Shown piece by piece: positions 46,352 to 58,144 of a DNA stretch of 64,000 nucleotides (its first letter is position 1; each line of letters opens with the position of its first letter). The stretch is taken from contig CM065303.1 of the NCBI GenBank assembly GCA_032871835.1, positions 58,132,597-58,196,596 of the forward strand, in the 5' to 3' direction. This stretch comes from Dipteronia dyeriana (Eukaryota > Streptophyta > Magnoliopsida > Sapindales > Sapindaceae). A model generated the notes under the pieces. The model was given only the letters and a program-made list of their open reading frames with translations, searched no databases and had not been told where the DNA came from. A program made the position numbers and the translations under genes.

Positions 46352-49247
46352 CAATTGAACTTCATATACCATATGTACTACAGAGCTCATTATAACGTGG
46401 TCTATCGGTAAAGAACTCCCTCTTTTTGCCGGTAAATATCCTAATAATTCTACTTGGTATTTTAAGTAAAATTCCAATGCAAAACATTACATTTGTGAAG
46501 TGGAAGCTATTTTTCAAATTTTGTTTGTACATATTGATTTCCATAGGTTTGGATTTCTACTATTTCTAAAAATGGTTTCTACTTTTGATTCTAAATGTCT
46601 AGCAACAAATTAGATATTTATTTATTTTTATTAGGATAAGAAACTTATTACTTTTTTTTTTTTTTGAAATATTATAACAATTCGAAATCTGTGGAAGTAA
46701 AGAGACTTGAACTCCCAACTTTATGATATAGGACATGAGTCTAACCTTTTCTAGATAAATAACTTATTAATATGTTCAATTGAACCAATGACATAAATCA
46801 TAATTTATGTGTGGAATTGAATTAATAAATTTATATTTCAAAAGACTTTTATGGAATTTAAGGGACTATTTAGTAGAGTGTTTTGGGGATGTTTTGCTTT
46901 TCGAAAAGAATTTTGAAAACCTGTTTTGTAACCTTTTTTAATTTTGTTTTAAAAAACAAACTGAAAAACAGAATTATTGTTAAAATTGAAAAATATGGAA
47001 AACACATTACACACGTATTCCATGTTTTTCGGTTCATTTTTTTATAAAAAGTTTTTTTTTTCTAGGTCTTTTTCTTCTCGTCACATCCTCATGTCATCTT
47101 CTTCTTCTTCTTCTTCTCCTATTTTCGTTAAGAAGTTGATCTACCCCTTTGTTTTTTTAAAGAGTTTTTTATATTTTAATTTTATTCCATGTGATTTATA
47201 TTTAATAAAAAACTAATACTTATTTAATAAAAATTAATATTTGTTAATTATGAGATTAATGTTGAATCCTTTGCTTGATACTTATTTGTATAAATTATTG
47301 ACTATTACTGAACCAAATTATTCTATAATTTCAAATAATAATGAAAAAAATAAAAATAAAAAAAATGCAAATTTGATATTGCAATATTTTGTTTAACATT
47401 TTCAAATAATCTACTAAACTCCTTTTTACCTTTTTTATTTTCAGAAAATAGTTTCTTGTATATGCTACCAAACTAGTTTTCGGATTTCAAAATAAAAAAA
47501 CATTGTTTTCGGATTTAAATATATTAATTGTAAACTTTTAAAGATTCTATAATAGACTTTTAAAAAATTCTATAAAAATCATGAGATATTCTATCAAGAT
47601 TTTTTACAAATCTATAAAACTTACGAAATATTTAAAATGTTAAAGACCTTTAATGCCTTTAAAATATCAATAACTTTTATAAAAATTCTTATAATTTGTC
47701 TTTCATTACTCTCAAAAACTTGTTTTTAATTGAAAAACTTTCACTTTAGAAGAAAATCATAAAACTCCTTAAAAACCATCAACCACCAAACATATTTTTT
47801 ATTAAATATGTTCTATTAAATAAAAGTACATTTATTCTTAACAAATTTCAAAAATAAAATAAAATTAACTACTTTTAAAATTAACAAACATTATAAAAAA
47901 AATATACAATCATTAGCGATCTATATATATATATATATATAAAAAAATTAAACTAAAAAGATAATATAAAATAAAACTATTCTCCACCTGTGAAAAATTT
48001 CATTTTTCTACCTCCATTTTCAAAACAACTAAAAATCAAAAAAATCAAAAAAATCAAACATAACTTTGTTTATGTTAATTAAAAATAATAAAAGGTAAAA
48101 ATCATCACTCAACCACACAATAATCAAAGTCAGGTATGAACATGACTACATATAAATATGGTTAATATCAAACTATCCATTTTTGGGCATGAGTCTTATA
48201 CAATAGCTAAGTACGATTTGTTAGTTTTGTCTTTGTAATTTGAATTAAATTTAGGTAGAGTTTTTATACTCGTTATCATACTTTTACAGAAACTTGTAAA
48301 CATTAATACTATTGTCGGTTAAGTTACCTTTATCTAAAAGAAAACTTATGATATTTTGATTAATTATAAAAAGTTTTTTTTTACTAACTATATATTTATT
48401 ATAAAAAATTAAGAAAATTAAATTTTTAATTATAGTTTACCCGTATACTTTGACTAATTTTAAAAACATTTAGGTACATAATTGTATTTATGTTGCAAAG
48501 TATAACATATATATATATATATAAAAAATCGCGTATACATATACATGAATGCTTTCGTCAAGATTTACGTATATCTTTCGTCATCTTAAATATTAGTTTG
48601 TGTTTTGACCCTCCAAAACCAAAATTCTAGCTTTACCGTTATCCATGGCTACATTGAGAGATTGTGGGTTCAAATCATATCCATCTTTCAAATCATGAAA
48701 TAGTGTAATAGTTTTAAATATATAAACAATGTGTTTTGATGGTAAATAGAATTTGTTTTGCTCGACAGTATCGCCTTAAACAGGTGGTGGTAAATAAAAT
48801 ACAAAACAAAAACACCAGAATTCAGTTCAATTTTATGATATGTTGTAAAAGTAATATGTTTTGAATAAATTTGATTAATACGATATCACGTGATGTTTGT
48901 CTACCTACAGGCTACAAACGGATTCACATGCTGAATTTGAATTTGTTGTTTAGGTGAAAAGTACAACGGCATCGTCATTTGCATCATTTTGTCATGATTG
49001 TAATTATTTATATTCGTGAATTAAGTTCATTTTTAAATAGAATCCAGAATATGGAAATCTCTGTTCAGGTCTGATGGACTTTATATGAATATATGATGCA
49101 TAACATTATAACAATAGATTTACCGTAAATGATCTAAAGTAGTTAAGAGAGTACATCGATTTAGCCATTTAGGTGGCTTTTTTTTTTTCTTAAATTTTAA
49201 AAGATTTTATTTTAATTATATATATATATCGAAAAATATTTTTCAAA
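46155..49247. other. AT-rich intergenic DNA downstream of the calmodulin-like gene
   Basis: A TA microsatellite (46316-46346) and a SINE (46651-46760) are listed separately. A further tRNA-like patch near 48630-48700 contains GGGTTCAAATC, a good B-box, but lacks a clear tail. Otherwise there are only A and T runs and short frames without resemblance to proteins. Confidence 0.5.
46651..46760 (-). mobile_element. SINE with poly(A) tail and target-site duplication
   Basis: On the minus strand: GGTTAGACTCATGTCC (A-box region), GGGAGTTCAAGTCTC (B-box), tail TTGTTATAATATTTC and about 14 A. AACTTATTA flanks both sides (46642-46650 and 46761-46769). Only about 110 bases long, so possibly 5'-truncated. 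Confidence 0.78.
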
Positions 49248-49258
49248 TCAGTGCGCAC

Positions 49259-49385
49259 TTATATAATTATATAAGGACATTGAATGTGAACCACTCATTT
49301 TATATATTTTATGTTGACATATATACATTTGTCAAAACTTTTTTATAAATGAATGACTCACATTCAATGTCCTTATATAATTCCT
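49259..49385. mobile_element. Small foldback element
   Basis: 127 bases whose ends are inverted copies (TATATAAGGACATTGAATGTGA on the left, answered on the right), flanked by an exact 11-base direct repeat TCAGTGCGCAC (49248-49258 and 49386-49396). No coding capacity. Confidence 0.7.
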
Positions 49386-49433
49386 TCAGTGCGCACAATA
49401 AGATAAAGACTGGTATATATATATATATTTGAA

Positions 49434-49600
49434 GTAGTACAAGTTTACGACAATTATAATCGGATTGTCGGGATTTGCCAAGATCAGATAATACATGTGC
49501 GGTTCGGATAACTACTCCCACAAATCTGGAGAAACTCTTTACACATCTATATAAAGTGCGTATGGTAGGACTCGAACTCCTCGCCACCACTTAAATATAT
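49434..49600 (-). mobile_element. 5'-truncated SINE copy
   Basis: On the minus strand it matches 36695-36860: GAGGAGTTCGAGTCCTACC, then GTGGGAGTAGTTATCC, then TGTCGTAAACTTG. The A tail is replaced by a TA run. Confidence 0.65.
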
Positions 49601-49605
49601 ATTTT

Positions 49606-50379
49606 TATAAAGTCTTAGGGGTTGTTTATTTTTTTGTTTGAAGATTGAACAATCTTGAATTTTTTTAAAGATCGATTATGAACTGAATTTTGAACGTGTA
49701 TGAAATGTTTGTTTTTTATTCTCATATTTGAATGTCAATATGTTTGTTTTTTAAAAATAAAATTGTCTAAAAATAAGTAATTTTACATTTATACTCATGC
49801 TAAATAAAAGAATAATTTAACATGCACTATTCTATAAATATTTTACATATTCTATAAATAAAGTTCAAGTTTAATTTATCGTAAAAAAAAGTTCAAGTTA
49901 TTTTGAATGTTGTCAACGTTTCCAATTTTCCATTGTATATAAATGAGGAAATCATTTTTGTTTTTTGTTTTGTTTTGTTTTGTTTTGATTTTTGTCTCCT
50001 AGATCATATGCACCGAAAACCAAATAAAAGAAAAGGATATTTATATTTTTTTAAAAATAAGTTAGTGAGTTATATGTACCGATATTTATAAGAAGTGATT
50101 AGTTTTTTTCTTCTTTCTAAAAACCGTTTAAATAAGAAATATATTAAAATAAAGAATTATACACCATATCAAATTAGAATAAATTTAGAAATATATCTTT
50201 TTTGAGAAGATAGACTTGAAAGATAATTTTTTAAATTGTAATCCGATGATATAGAATCAGTTTAAAGTTATAATTTCTTACATTTTTTTTAGTTTTTTTT
50301 TTTGTATTTTTAAGTTGTTTGACTATTTATTTTTATTTAAAAAAAAACATAATGAGTTCAATTCATACCCATATAAAAA
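49606..50379. other. AT-rich intergenic DNA
   Basis: A TTTTG repeat at about 49965-49990 is the only notable structure. Confidence 0.5.
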
Positions 50380-51010
50380 TAGGGTTGGCCACGACTCGGT
50401 TTGATATGGTTTCAACTAGAACTGGATCAAACCTAAAATTTCGGTTTTTTTAGAAACATGACCAATTTTGACCAATTTCCTTTTCAAACCAGACCAGACC
50501 AAATCGTATTGGTATGTTTCAGTCTGGTTTGGTATAACGGTTCTTGACATGAAATTTTCTTTTTTAATTTTTATACTATTTAAAATTTATATCAAATAGT
50601 CCATCATTTAAAAGAAATATATAGCATAATGAGTTATTGATTAATTCATATGTAAAATATAAACTAAATAAAATATATTCAAATACAAAATTAAAAATTC
50701 AAATATCTTTTCGGAACAAACAAAGTAATAAAATGAAAGCTAAATAATAGACTACTAGTAGTTGAATAAAACAAATATAAAATAGGGGTTTTCACTTTTA
50801 ACGTTTTAGTTTTAAAGTTTTGTTTGGTGTGATATGTAATAGAATAAATATGTGTGCTGAAAGTATTCGGTTTAAGGTTTGATCCGGGTATGATAAGCTT
50901 TGACCATAAATTGGACCAGAACGTACGGGTTTATTATAAAAAAATATATGATTCTTTAAAAGTGAAAAACCGGACCAAACCAAGCGGTTTGGTTTATTTG
51001 CCCATCCCTA
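50380..51010. mobile_element. Non-autonomous hAT-like element
   Basis: 631 bases with inverted ends TAGGGTTGGCCACGA and TAGGGATGGGCAAAT. Many GGTTTGG/CCAAACC subterminal motifs lie inside. Flanking 8-mers TATAAAAA and GATAAATA match at six positions, a decayed duplication. Confidence 0.6.
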
Positions 51011-51217
51011 GATAAATATGTCTTTATCTTAAATTAATAAGAATAATTTGGCCATTTAAAAGATTAATTATAGTGGGTTTTTTTTTTCTTTTGAATATTA
51101 TGATTTTTTTTTCATCGGTTTTTATACAATTTTACATATAATTAGGTATGTTTATGTAATTTGCCATTTCTTAAAATCCTCAAATTTGTTGAATTTTTTT
51201 TATTTAAGAAAAGAAAA

Positions 51218-51580
51218 TTACCATAAAAAATAAAGAGAGATACAAAACTCATGGGCAATCACCAGTACAACACGAGTCACATTTTGAGGACATTCCTCCA
51301 ACCAGACCATATCCCTCTCGATACTCAAACCACATTTTGCAAGACAATGTGCCACTAAGTTGGCTTTCCTAGGAACAAAACACACCCTACGCTCAGAGCC
51401 ATTACCAATCAGCTTAAGGACATCCAGTATGATCAAACCAATTTCCGACCGAGGATTCTCCACCTTGTTAATCATGTCGACCACCACCTTAGCATCTGTC
51501 TCAACCACTTCTTGCGCCAACATTAAACCACAGTGTAATGACATCGTCTGAGCCACCCGCAAATTATAGTGAAAATCCAT
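51218..51580 (-). pseudogene. LINE RNase H-like domain
   Basis: Contains VVETDAKVVVDMINKVENP and CFVPRKANLVAHCLAKCGL, the landmarks of the RNase H domain at the C-terminus of plant L1 ORF2. The preceding part of the domain is degraded. Confidence 0.8.
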
Positions 51581-52014
51581 CCGTTGCGCGCTAGATGCTA
51601 TCCCGGATCACCATTCCGAAACCAACTCTCCCATTGACACTGTCCACCACCGCATCCGTATTTAGTTGGTAGTCACCGTCATCCGGAGTCAACTTTGGAT
51701 CTAACCTTCTTGTCTTTCCACACACTCATTACGTTACTCATTAGCAAGACAAAAATCAGCAAGAAAGGTAGTCGGCCAATCAAACATCTCATCATCTGGA
51801 ATCATAGGATGACCATGAGTTCTTCTATTGCATCCAAACCAAATTCTCCACAAGACCACACACAGAAACTCCAAGTCCTCCCTAAGAAGCTGATCATGGC
51901 ACTTCATCATAAAATCTAAGAACAGGTAATTATCAGTCGCTCCAACACCCTGCATGAAACTGCACCTGGAATGAATGTTCTTAATAGTTGGACATGTCCA
52001 TAAAGCATGCATGG

Positions 52015-52335
52015 TCATTTCCGACCGTCTCCCACAGAGAGGGCAGTTAGTCTCAACATATACTCCTTTCTAGCCAAGTTTACATTAGTAGGGATCCAAT
52101 TGTAGCATGATTTCCATATATGCATTTTCACCTTAGCAGGTATTTTCATACACCAAAGGGATTTCCACCATGATTCCTCAAGATCTTGGATCTTAATTCC
52201 AATACCCAAAGTAGGAGGGGAGAACACCTTTAAAGTTGAGTGCTTAGGAATCCATATATCCTGATAGACAAGAACCGACCTCTCGTCACCAATTCTCCAG
52301 CGAACACCAGCAGCTAACAGTTCCTTTCCCCACAT
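52015..52335 (-). pseudogene. LINE zinc-binding segment after RT (zf-RVT)
   Basis: WGKELLAAGVRWRIGDERSV, then WKSLWCMKIPAKVKMHIWK matches the zf-RVT region following plant LINE reverse transcriptases. The frame ends in a stop where the Cys-rich finger is expected. Confidence 0.8.
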
Positions 52336-52599
52336 GAAGCTCTTCCACAGATAAGAGCTTGCATCATTACAATCAGCCTAGAGCACCGAAGAATATGGGA
52401 AATAGCGTTGTTTCAGAACCCTGGCAGCCAAGGAGGAAGGATTACAAATTATTCTCCAGCATTGTTTAGTTAAGAGAGCCTGATTAAAAATAAAAAAGAC
52501 CTGAAAACCCAATCCGCCTGAATCTTTGCTTTTGACACAATCTCTCCCAAGAACACCAATGCATTCTATTTTTGTCATCAGATGATCCCTACCAGAACT

Positions 52600-54064
52600 G
52601 ATTGCATGATCGATGGATGATATCCACCAGCCCCTTAGGCAGTCGAAAAAGAGACATGGAATAAATTGGTAATGGCTTGGACAACCGCCTTCAACAAAAC
52701 TTCCTTACCACCCAAGGAAAAAAATTTACTCTGCCATCCCTTAACTCTCGCCCAAACCCGGTCATGGATATTCACAAAAAGTTGTTTTTTTATCTTTTCC
52801 AGCAAAACTAGGGAGACCTAGATACTTTTCATGACAGCTAACCAACTTGACACCGATTGAATTAGCGAGATTGATAGCCCTAGACCGGCCAACTCCCCTG
52901 CTGACACAAAATGCAGACTTCTCAAAATTCACCATTTGACCCGAAGCCATAACATATCAGTCAAGAGCACGTCTAATTGCTCTACAATCCCTCTCCAATG
53001 CTCTTGAAAACAACAAGCTATAACAAGCTATCGTATGCGGAAAAAAAAAGTGTGTGATTTTCGGCCCACCTCTGTTGCACTGGAACCTCGAAATTTCTCC
53101 CCTTTTTTCCTCTAAAAAGATCAAACTGGATAAGCCCTCTACACAAATTAAAAATAAATAAGGGGATAAGGGATCCCCTCTTGAAGTCTTCTTGAAGGCT
53201 TAAGAGAACCGCTCACTGAACCATTAACAAGGAAGAAGTAGGATACAAAAGAGACATATTTCATTATACGATTAATCCAGGTCTCCGAAAACCCCAATCT
53301 CTGCATCATGCCTGCCAAAAATCCCCATTCAACTCTACCGTAAGCCTTTGACATATCGAGCTTAATAGCCAAATAACCAGCTTTGCCTTCTTCTTTTTTT
53401 CTTTTCAAAGTATGCATACACTCAAATCCAATAATCGTATTATCAGAAATCAATCAACCAGAAATAAATGCACACTGAGTCTTAGAAATTACCTCACTCA
53501 GGACCAACCGAAATCCATTAGCCAACACCTTTGCAATTATCTTATATATAACGTTACATAAGCTTATAGGATGGAACTCCACCATTCTTGCCGCATTCGG
53601 AACCTTCGAAATCAGAGTTATCAAAGTCCTATTTATAGCCTCCAAACTATGCCCATCATTCAGAACCCCCAGACACGCTCTCGTCACCCGATCCCTCACC
53701 ATAGGCCAATTTTTTTTGAAAAAAATAGAGTTGGAAGGCCATCAATACCTAGAGATTTAGAAGGAGGCATATCAAAAACTGCAGTTCTTATCTCTTCTAA
53801 TCTAAAATTTGAGTCCAAGAAAGAGCAATGGTTAGCCGATAGACGCGGCTCGATGCAATTAAGAACACGATCCATGTCATTTTTTGAGGCCTCTGAGGAC
53901 GTAAACATATCATTAAAATACTGCAGAACCACTGAACAAATGCCCTTGTAATCTTCCCTCCAATTCCTATTTCTGTCATATAATCCTCTAATGCGATTAC
54001 GTGCCCTCCTGAGATTGCTCAGGCATGGAAATACTTGGAATTTTTGTCTCCTTATTTTATCCAA
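52600..54064 (-). pseudogene. LINE reverse transcriptase, broken
   Basis: Early RT blocks read HPISLCNVIYKIIAKVLANG and KTQCAFISG. The palm block reads AIKLDMSKAYGRVEW with its first catalytic Asp. The region of the second catalytic box, near 53025-53045, reads FFPHTIAC in the open frame, so the usual FADD is destroyed by a frameshift and a substitution. A later block (MASGQMVNFEKSAFCVSRG) persists at 52762-52950. Confidence 0.85.
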
Positions 54065-54409
54065 TCTTCAAGCGAGCGTTGCTTCCAATAAAGCTCCTTC
54101 TGGTCTAAGCGGTCATCAAGCTCCTTTTTAATTCCATGGATATGATCCCATCAAACCTCTCCAACCCTACCTGTTGCCTCCCGAAGTAACTCCTTCTTCA
54201 ATCTGATACCACCATGTAACTGTTGTCTTTTAGCAGCATACCAAGCCTTCCACTTTTCGATCGTTCGCCTGACACCAACCACCACATCACCCATATTACG
54301 CCTGCCATTGTCATCGCCCCAAGCCTGCTCAATGATATCAGCACACTCATCCTGATTTGTCTAGTATTCCTCAAAATGAAAGCGTCGTCGTCCTCTACCT
54401 ATCCACAAG

Positions 54410-55073
54410 TCATTCCGCTGACCAGTTTAAATCACATTGAAAAGTAAATGTCTGCGAATCCATAAGAAAGGTCCCACCACAGAAGGTTACTAACACATTG
54501 ATCAAGTCTCTCTTGCACCATGTCCAAACCCGTTCGTCTATTACACCAAGTGAATGCCGACTCTTCGAATCCAATATCCTGAAGACCACACTCGTCAAGA
54601 ACAGTTCTAAAATTCTCAATCATCACCCGAGGTCGTATTATTCCCCCTATCTTTTTAGAATTGTCAAGGATTTCATTAAATCCCCTGCGCACAACCATGG
54701 TAAACCGGTCATCCCATTCAAACGGCGAAGAAGTGTCCACGCATGGTGTCGTTGGCTAGCCTTCGGGTGACCATAGAATCCAGTCAACCTCCATGAGATG
54801 TTCCGATGGGATAGTACACAAACGTCAATATAAAAATTAGAGAAGGACAGAAGATTGACATCCACCGAATCCGACCAAAAAAGACATAACCCTCATTGTC
54901 TACCTACATTATTAACCACCAATTTTCCGGTAAAACACAACCTCATCACATTGTCTGACTTAGTGTCCATTAAGAAAATCACATTTCAGGTTAAGAGCTT
55001 GTTTAAAGCTCCGAAGAACCTGGAACGCCCGAGCACTACCCATTCCTCGGACGTTCCAAACTAAGGTTTTCAT
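54410..55073 (-). pseudogene. LINE endonuclease, broken
   Basis: ORF2 begins at the ATG at 55073 with MKTLVWNVRGMGSARAFQVL, the normal endonuclease start. WRLTGFYGHPKASQRHHAW and PWLCAGDLM follow (family form GDFNE). Stops and frameshifts lie between. The ATG overlaps the ORF1 stop as ATGA. Confidence 0.82.
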
Positions 55074-56640
55074 GGCGAATGGCAGGCCGGAAAGAACCGA
55101 CCCACTGATGGAATGTCTAACTCATTAACCGTACCAAAGATGCCTTCAACCAGCTTTAACTTTTTATTATCACTCCCAGACTCTACATAAGAAATTCTTT
55201 TTCTAGACTGAACCACCGAATCCCCACCATTAGTAATCCGGGTTTCATCTCGAGTCCACCTCTTTCGCTTTCCTACTCTTGGCCCAACCACTCGACATTT
55301 ATCACTTATATCATCAGTGCCCGAGAAAAGCCCATCCTTATTCAACGCATTGCCTAATCCTCCACATTCGTTATCCAGATCCATTACCCTATGTTGCGAT
55401 ACATTTTCCTTCCTCACTATATCTTCATCATCCAAGACCAAAATATGGTCCACAGACCTAGTAGAATAGATTTAGAATCTCCCCTAGAATTTCCCTTTTT
55501 TGCCCCCACTTCTATGCTCTTTAAACTCATCATATCTAGACCCACCATGACAGGCTCCACCGCATTCCTATGTTCATGAAGACTTCTACCCACACTATAA
55601 TCCTTTAGATTCCCCATATCTGCCACGTCAGATTCTTTATTATTGTCAACCACAACCTCTATAGCAAACGAAACCCTGAGATTTTTGGAAACGCGATCCT
55701 GGCAGCATGTTCTTCGCCCATCATCGGAATCTTGTGTCAACCTTATCCCTAAATACCTGTTCAATCTCCCATCTACCTTATCTGGACCCTCCGTCGATGA
55801 CACAGTATACTTCTTCGGCACCACCTCCTCCTCTGCCACTTTCCTTTGTACCCCGCTTCCTAGAGTTATCTGCTCCGCATCATCCCTGCCCTCCTTTTGC
55901 GAAAAACTCCCCCTTCTCTATGTCCTTCGTTTCTGGATCTAAACTGGTTCTTCTTAGTAGGGCTCGCAACTTTCAGCCAAGGTCCAAAGAGTAGGTTATA
56001 ATCTTCTGAATATCACCAATCGCCTCACAGTGGTCTGATAACTTTTCATACCAGAGAAGTAGAGTGGTTTCAGTCTCATCCCCCAACACATCCACCCTCA
56101 AAATCTGTCGTAACGGCTCATTAACATTAGTAACCACGTCCACACATTCACCAGAAAGGCCAACATCAATCCCGAAACTCTCCGATCATCTTCCCCAAAA
56201 ATATTCCAATATCCTTTGTCATACACAAAAATGGAACATTATGGATCTGTATCCAGAAAGGACATTTCTTTAATACACCTCTTCCATAGGCTCCTCCAGA
56301 ACCAATAAGGCTTTATCAAACCTCTAGGGCCCACCATAGAGAACCATACGTCGGTCTTCTGCACATTTGAAAGTAGGAGAGAATACATTACCGTCCACCA
56401 CTTCAATGTCGACCTCCTTTTTGATCTTCCAGATCCTGGGAATTAAATGCATAAAAGCATCTCTATTCACCAGAACTTTTCCAACCAAACGAAGAGCTAA
56501 TCGCTTTTCCCCATCATCTTTTAGATCTACTTGGAGGGGCATCACAAGTCCCTCCTTCTCTTTGAGTGACAACGCCTCACAGAGAAGCGCAACCTCATCA
56601 GCGTTCATCCTTGCCAGCCGTACACACACACCCTTCAAAA
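55070..56640 (-). pseudogene. LINE ORF1 (DUF4283 and degenerate zinc knuckle)
   Basis: A DUF4283-like segment at 56324-56638 contains MNADEVALLCEALSLKEKEG and LALRLVGKVLVNRDAF. Near 56000 a YEKLSDHC stretch marks the zinc-knuckle region, missing later Cys residues. 55417-55839 and 55070-55453 form the variable C-terminal part. From family knowledge ORF1 proteins bind RNA. Several frameshifts are present. Confidence 0.75.
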
Positions 56641-56759
56641 ACGCTCCAAACGAGCGAGAAACAATGATCCCAATCGGATCCCCCGCCCTCCAAAGGAACC
56701 CAAGAAAGCCTTTGAGAGAGAATTACAAGATAAAATTCATTCAACCCCTCTAGGTTTAT

Positions 56760-57657
56760 ATAATATTAAATACACAATTATAAAAGGAAAAGTTTAACAT
56801 GAGTGTAATTTCACGTAGTTATACAATGAGTATTTGTGCAATTAAACCAAATATGTATCTGTTATTAATATACTAAAAAAATAAATATAAATCTTTAATT
56901 ACATGTATTCAATTAGGTTCAAATTGGTTTTATAAACTGGAACCGAATTGTTTTTAGTTATCTTTCGGTTTTGGATATTTGAAACTGAAACTGAACCGCT
57001 GACCTGTCTTATATAAGAAGAAAAAAATCTAATAACTACTTTTCATCCTCTCCCAATCTCTCTGGTTTCTCATTTCCACTTCAACTTACTCTATCGATCG
57101 TGGACTTTAATATCTTTCATCTCTATCGAAACGTCTCTCTTCGACCATTTCTTCCTTTTCTTTAATCTTAATCTTGCTACGGTTGATCTTATTCTTTTCT
57201 AGCTTGGAATGACTCTCTATCCGTTGTTATAATGACAGAAAATGTCGCTACCCCAACATGGGCACTCGAACTTTCTTGGATTTATTGTACGATGAGGTTA
57301 AGGGTATTTTGAGGTCGCGATGTCTAGTACAAGCAGTTTGTGAGTGTTATAAAACATTCTGGTAGACTAGTTATACTTGGGAACAACTTAGACAATGCTG
57401 GTACGCATATATAAGGTCGACATTCTATTTGTGAGTGTTATAAAACAATGCTAGTGAGTTAGAAGGAAACCTAGGTCACCTGGGTTATCATTCAGCAAAG
57501 CATGATCACTAAGAACGTCGAACACTGACTTCAGGCATCCTCAAGGGGCACCACCCTACAAGGGGAAATCAGACCTTAGAAGAGGGAAGTAAGAGTCAAT
57601 AATAGTTCATCTCCAGTTTTCTGGTTAGAGACAATAAACAATCGATGTGTTGTTTTG

Positions 57658-57711
<54 letters not shown>

Positions 57712-58144
57712 ATTGTTGGATTTCAGTCTCGGTTTTATTATGGTATAAATTGGAGGCTGATTTATGCATATGAGTTTTATCTAAGGAGGCCAAAATAATA
57801 TGCCACGACGCCCTCTTCCGACCTAACTTAAATCAATATTTAATTTTTAAATAATAAGCTTATATAAGCTAAAGGTAAAATGGGAAGTGTGCAATTGTAT
57901 GGAACCCTAGTTGAATGGTATATAGAGGGGTATGTGAGGTGTGACAAAAGTATCCTCAAGTGGGTTAATTCACTGGATTCCATTGAGATAAAATAACTAG
58001 AGTTTCAAGTGTGATAAAAAAAAAATCCTCCTTAGAGAGAGTCGTGTGTGTCTCCTTTGATCTCTAATAGAGTGACCACACACTCGTAAAGGCTAAATAC
58101 ACAGTGAGAATTAGGAGGAAGACTTTCGGTATTCAAATCATTAA
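56760..58144. other. Intergenic stretch
   Basis: A TA microsatellite at about 57661-57713, and a short GGTTTTATAAACTGGAACCG patch near 56930 resembling hAT subterminal repeats. No gene recognised. Confidence 0.45.

Larger units (their letters stand above)
51196..56755 (-). mobile_element. L1-type LINE, decayed
   Basis: About 5.5 kb in the order ORF1, endonuclease, reverse transcriptase, zf-RVT, RNase H on the minus strand, ending at an A-rich tail (AAATAAAAAAAA) near 51200. Both ORFs contain stops and frameshifts. No target-site duplication was found. Confidence 0.88.

Noticed and set aside
49259..49385. microRNA precursor
   Set aside because: The stem is long and nearly perfect and is flanked by an 11-base direct repeat, which fits a foldback transposon better; no known miRNA sequence was recognised.
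53571..56753. Plus-strand frames of 60-130 codons across the LINE
   Set aside because: They are shadows of the minus-strand LINE coding sequence.
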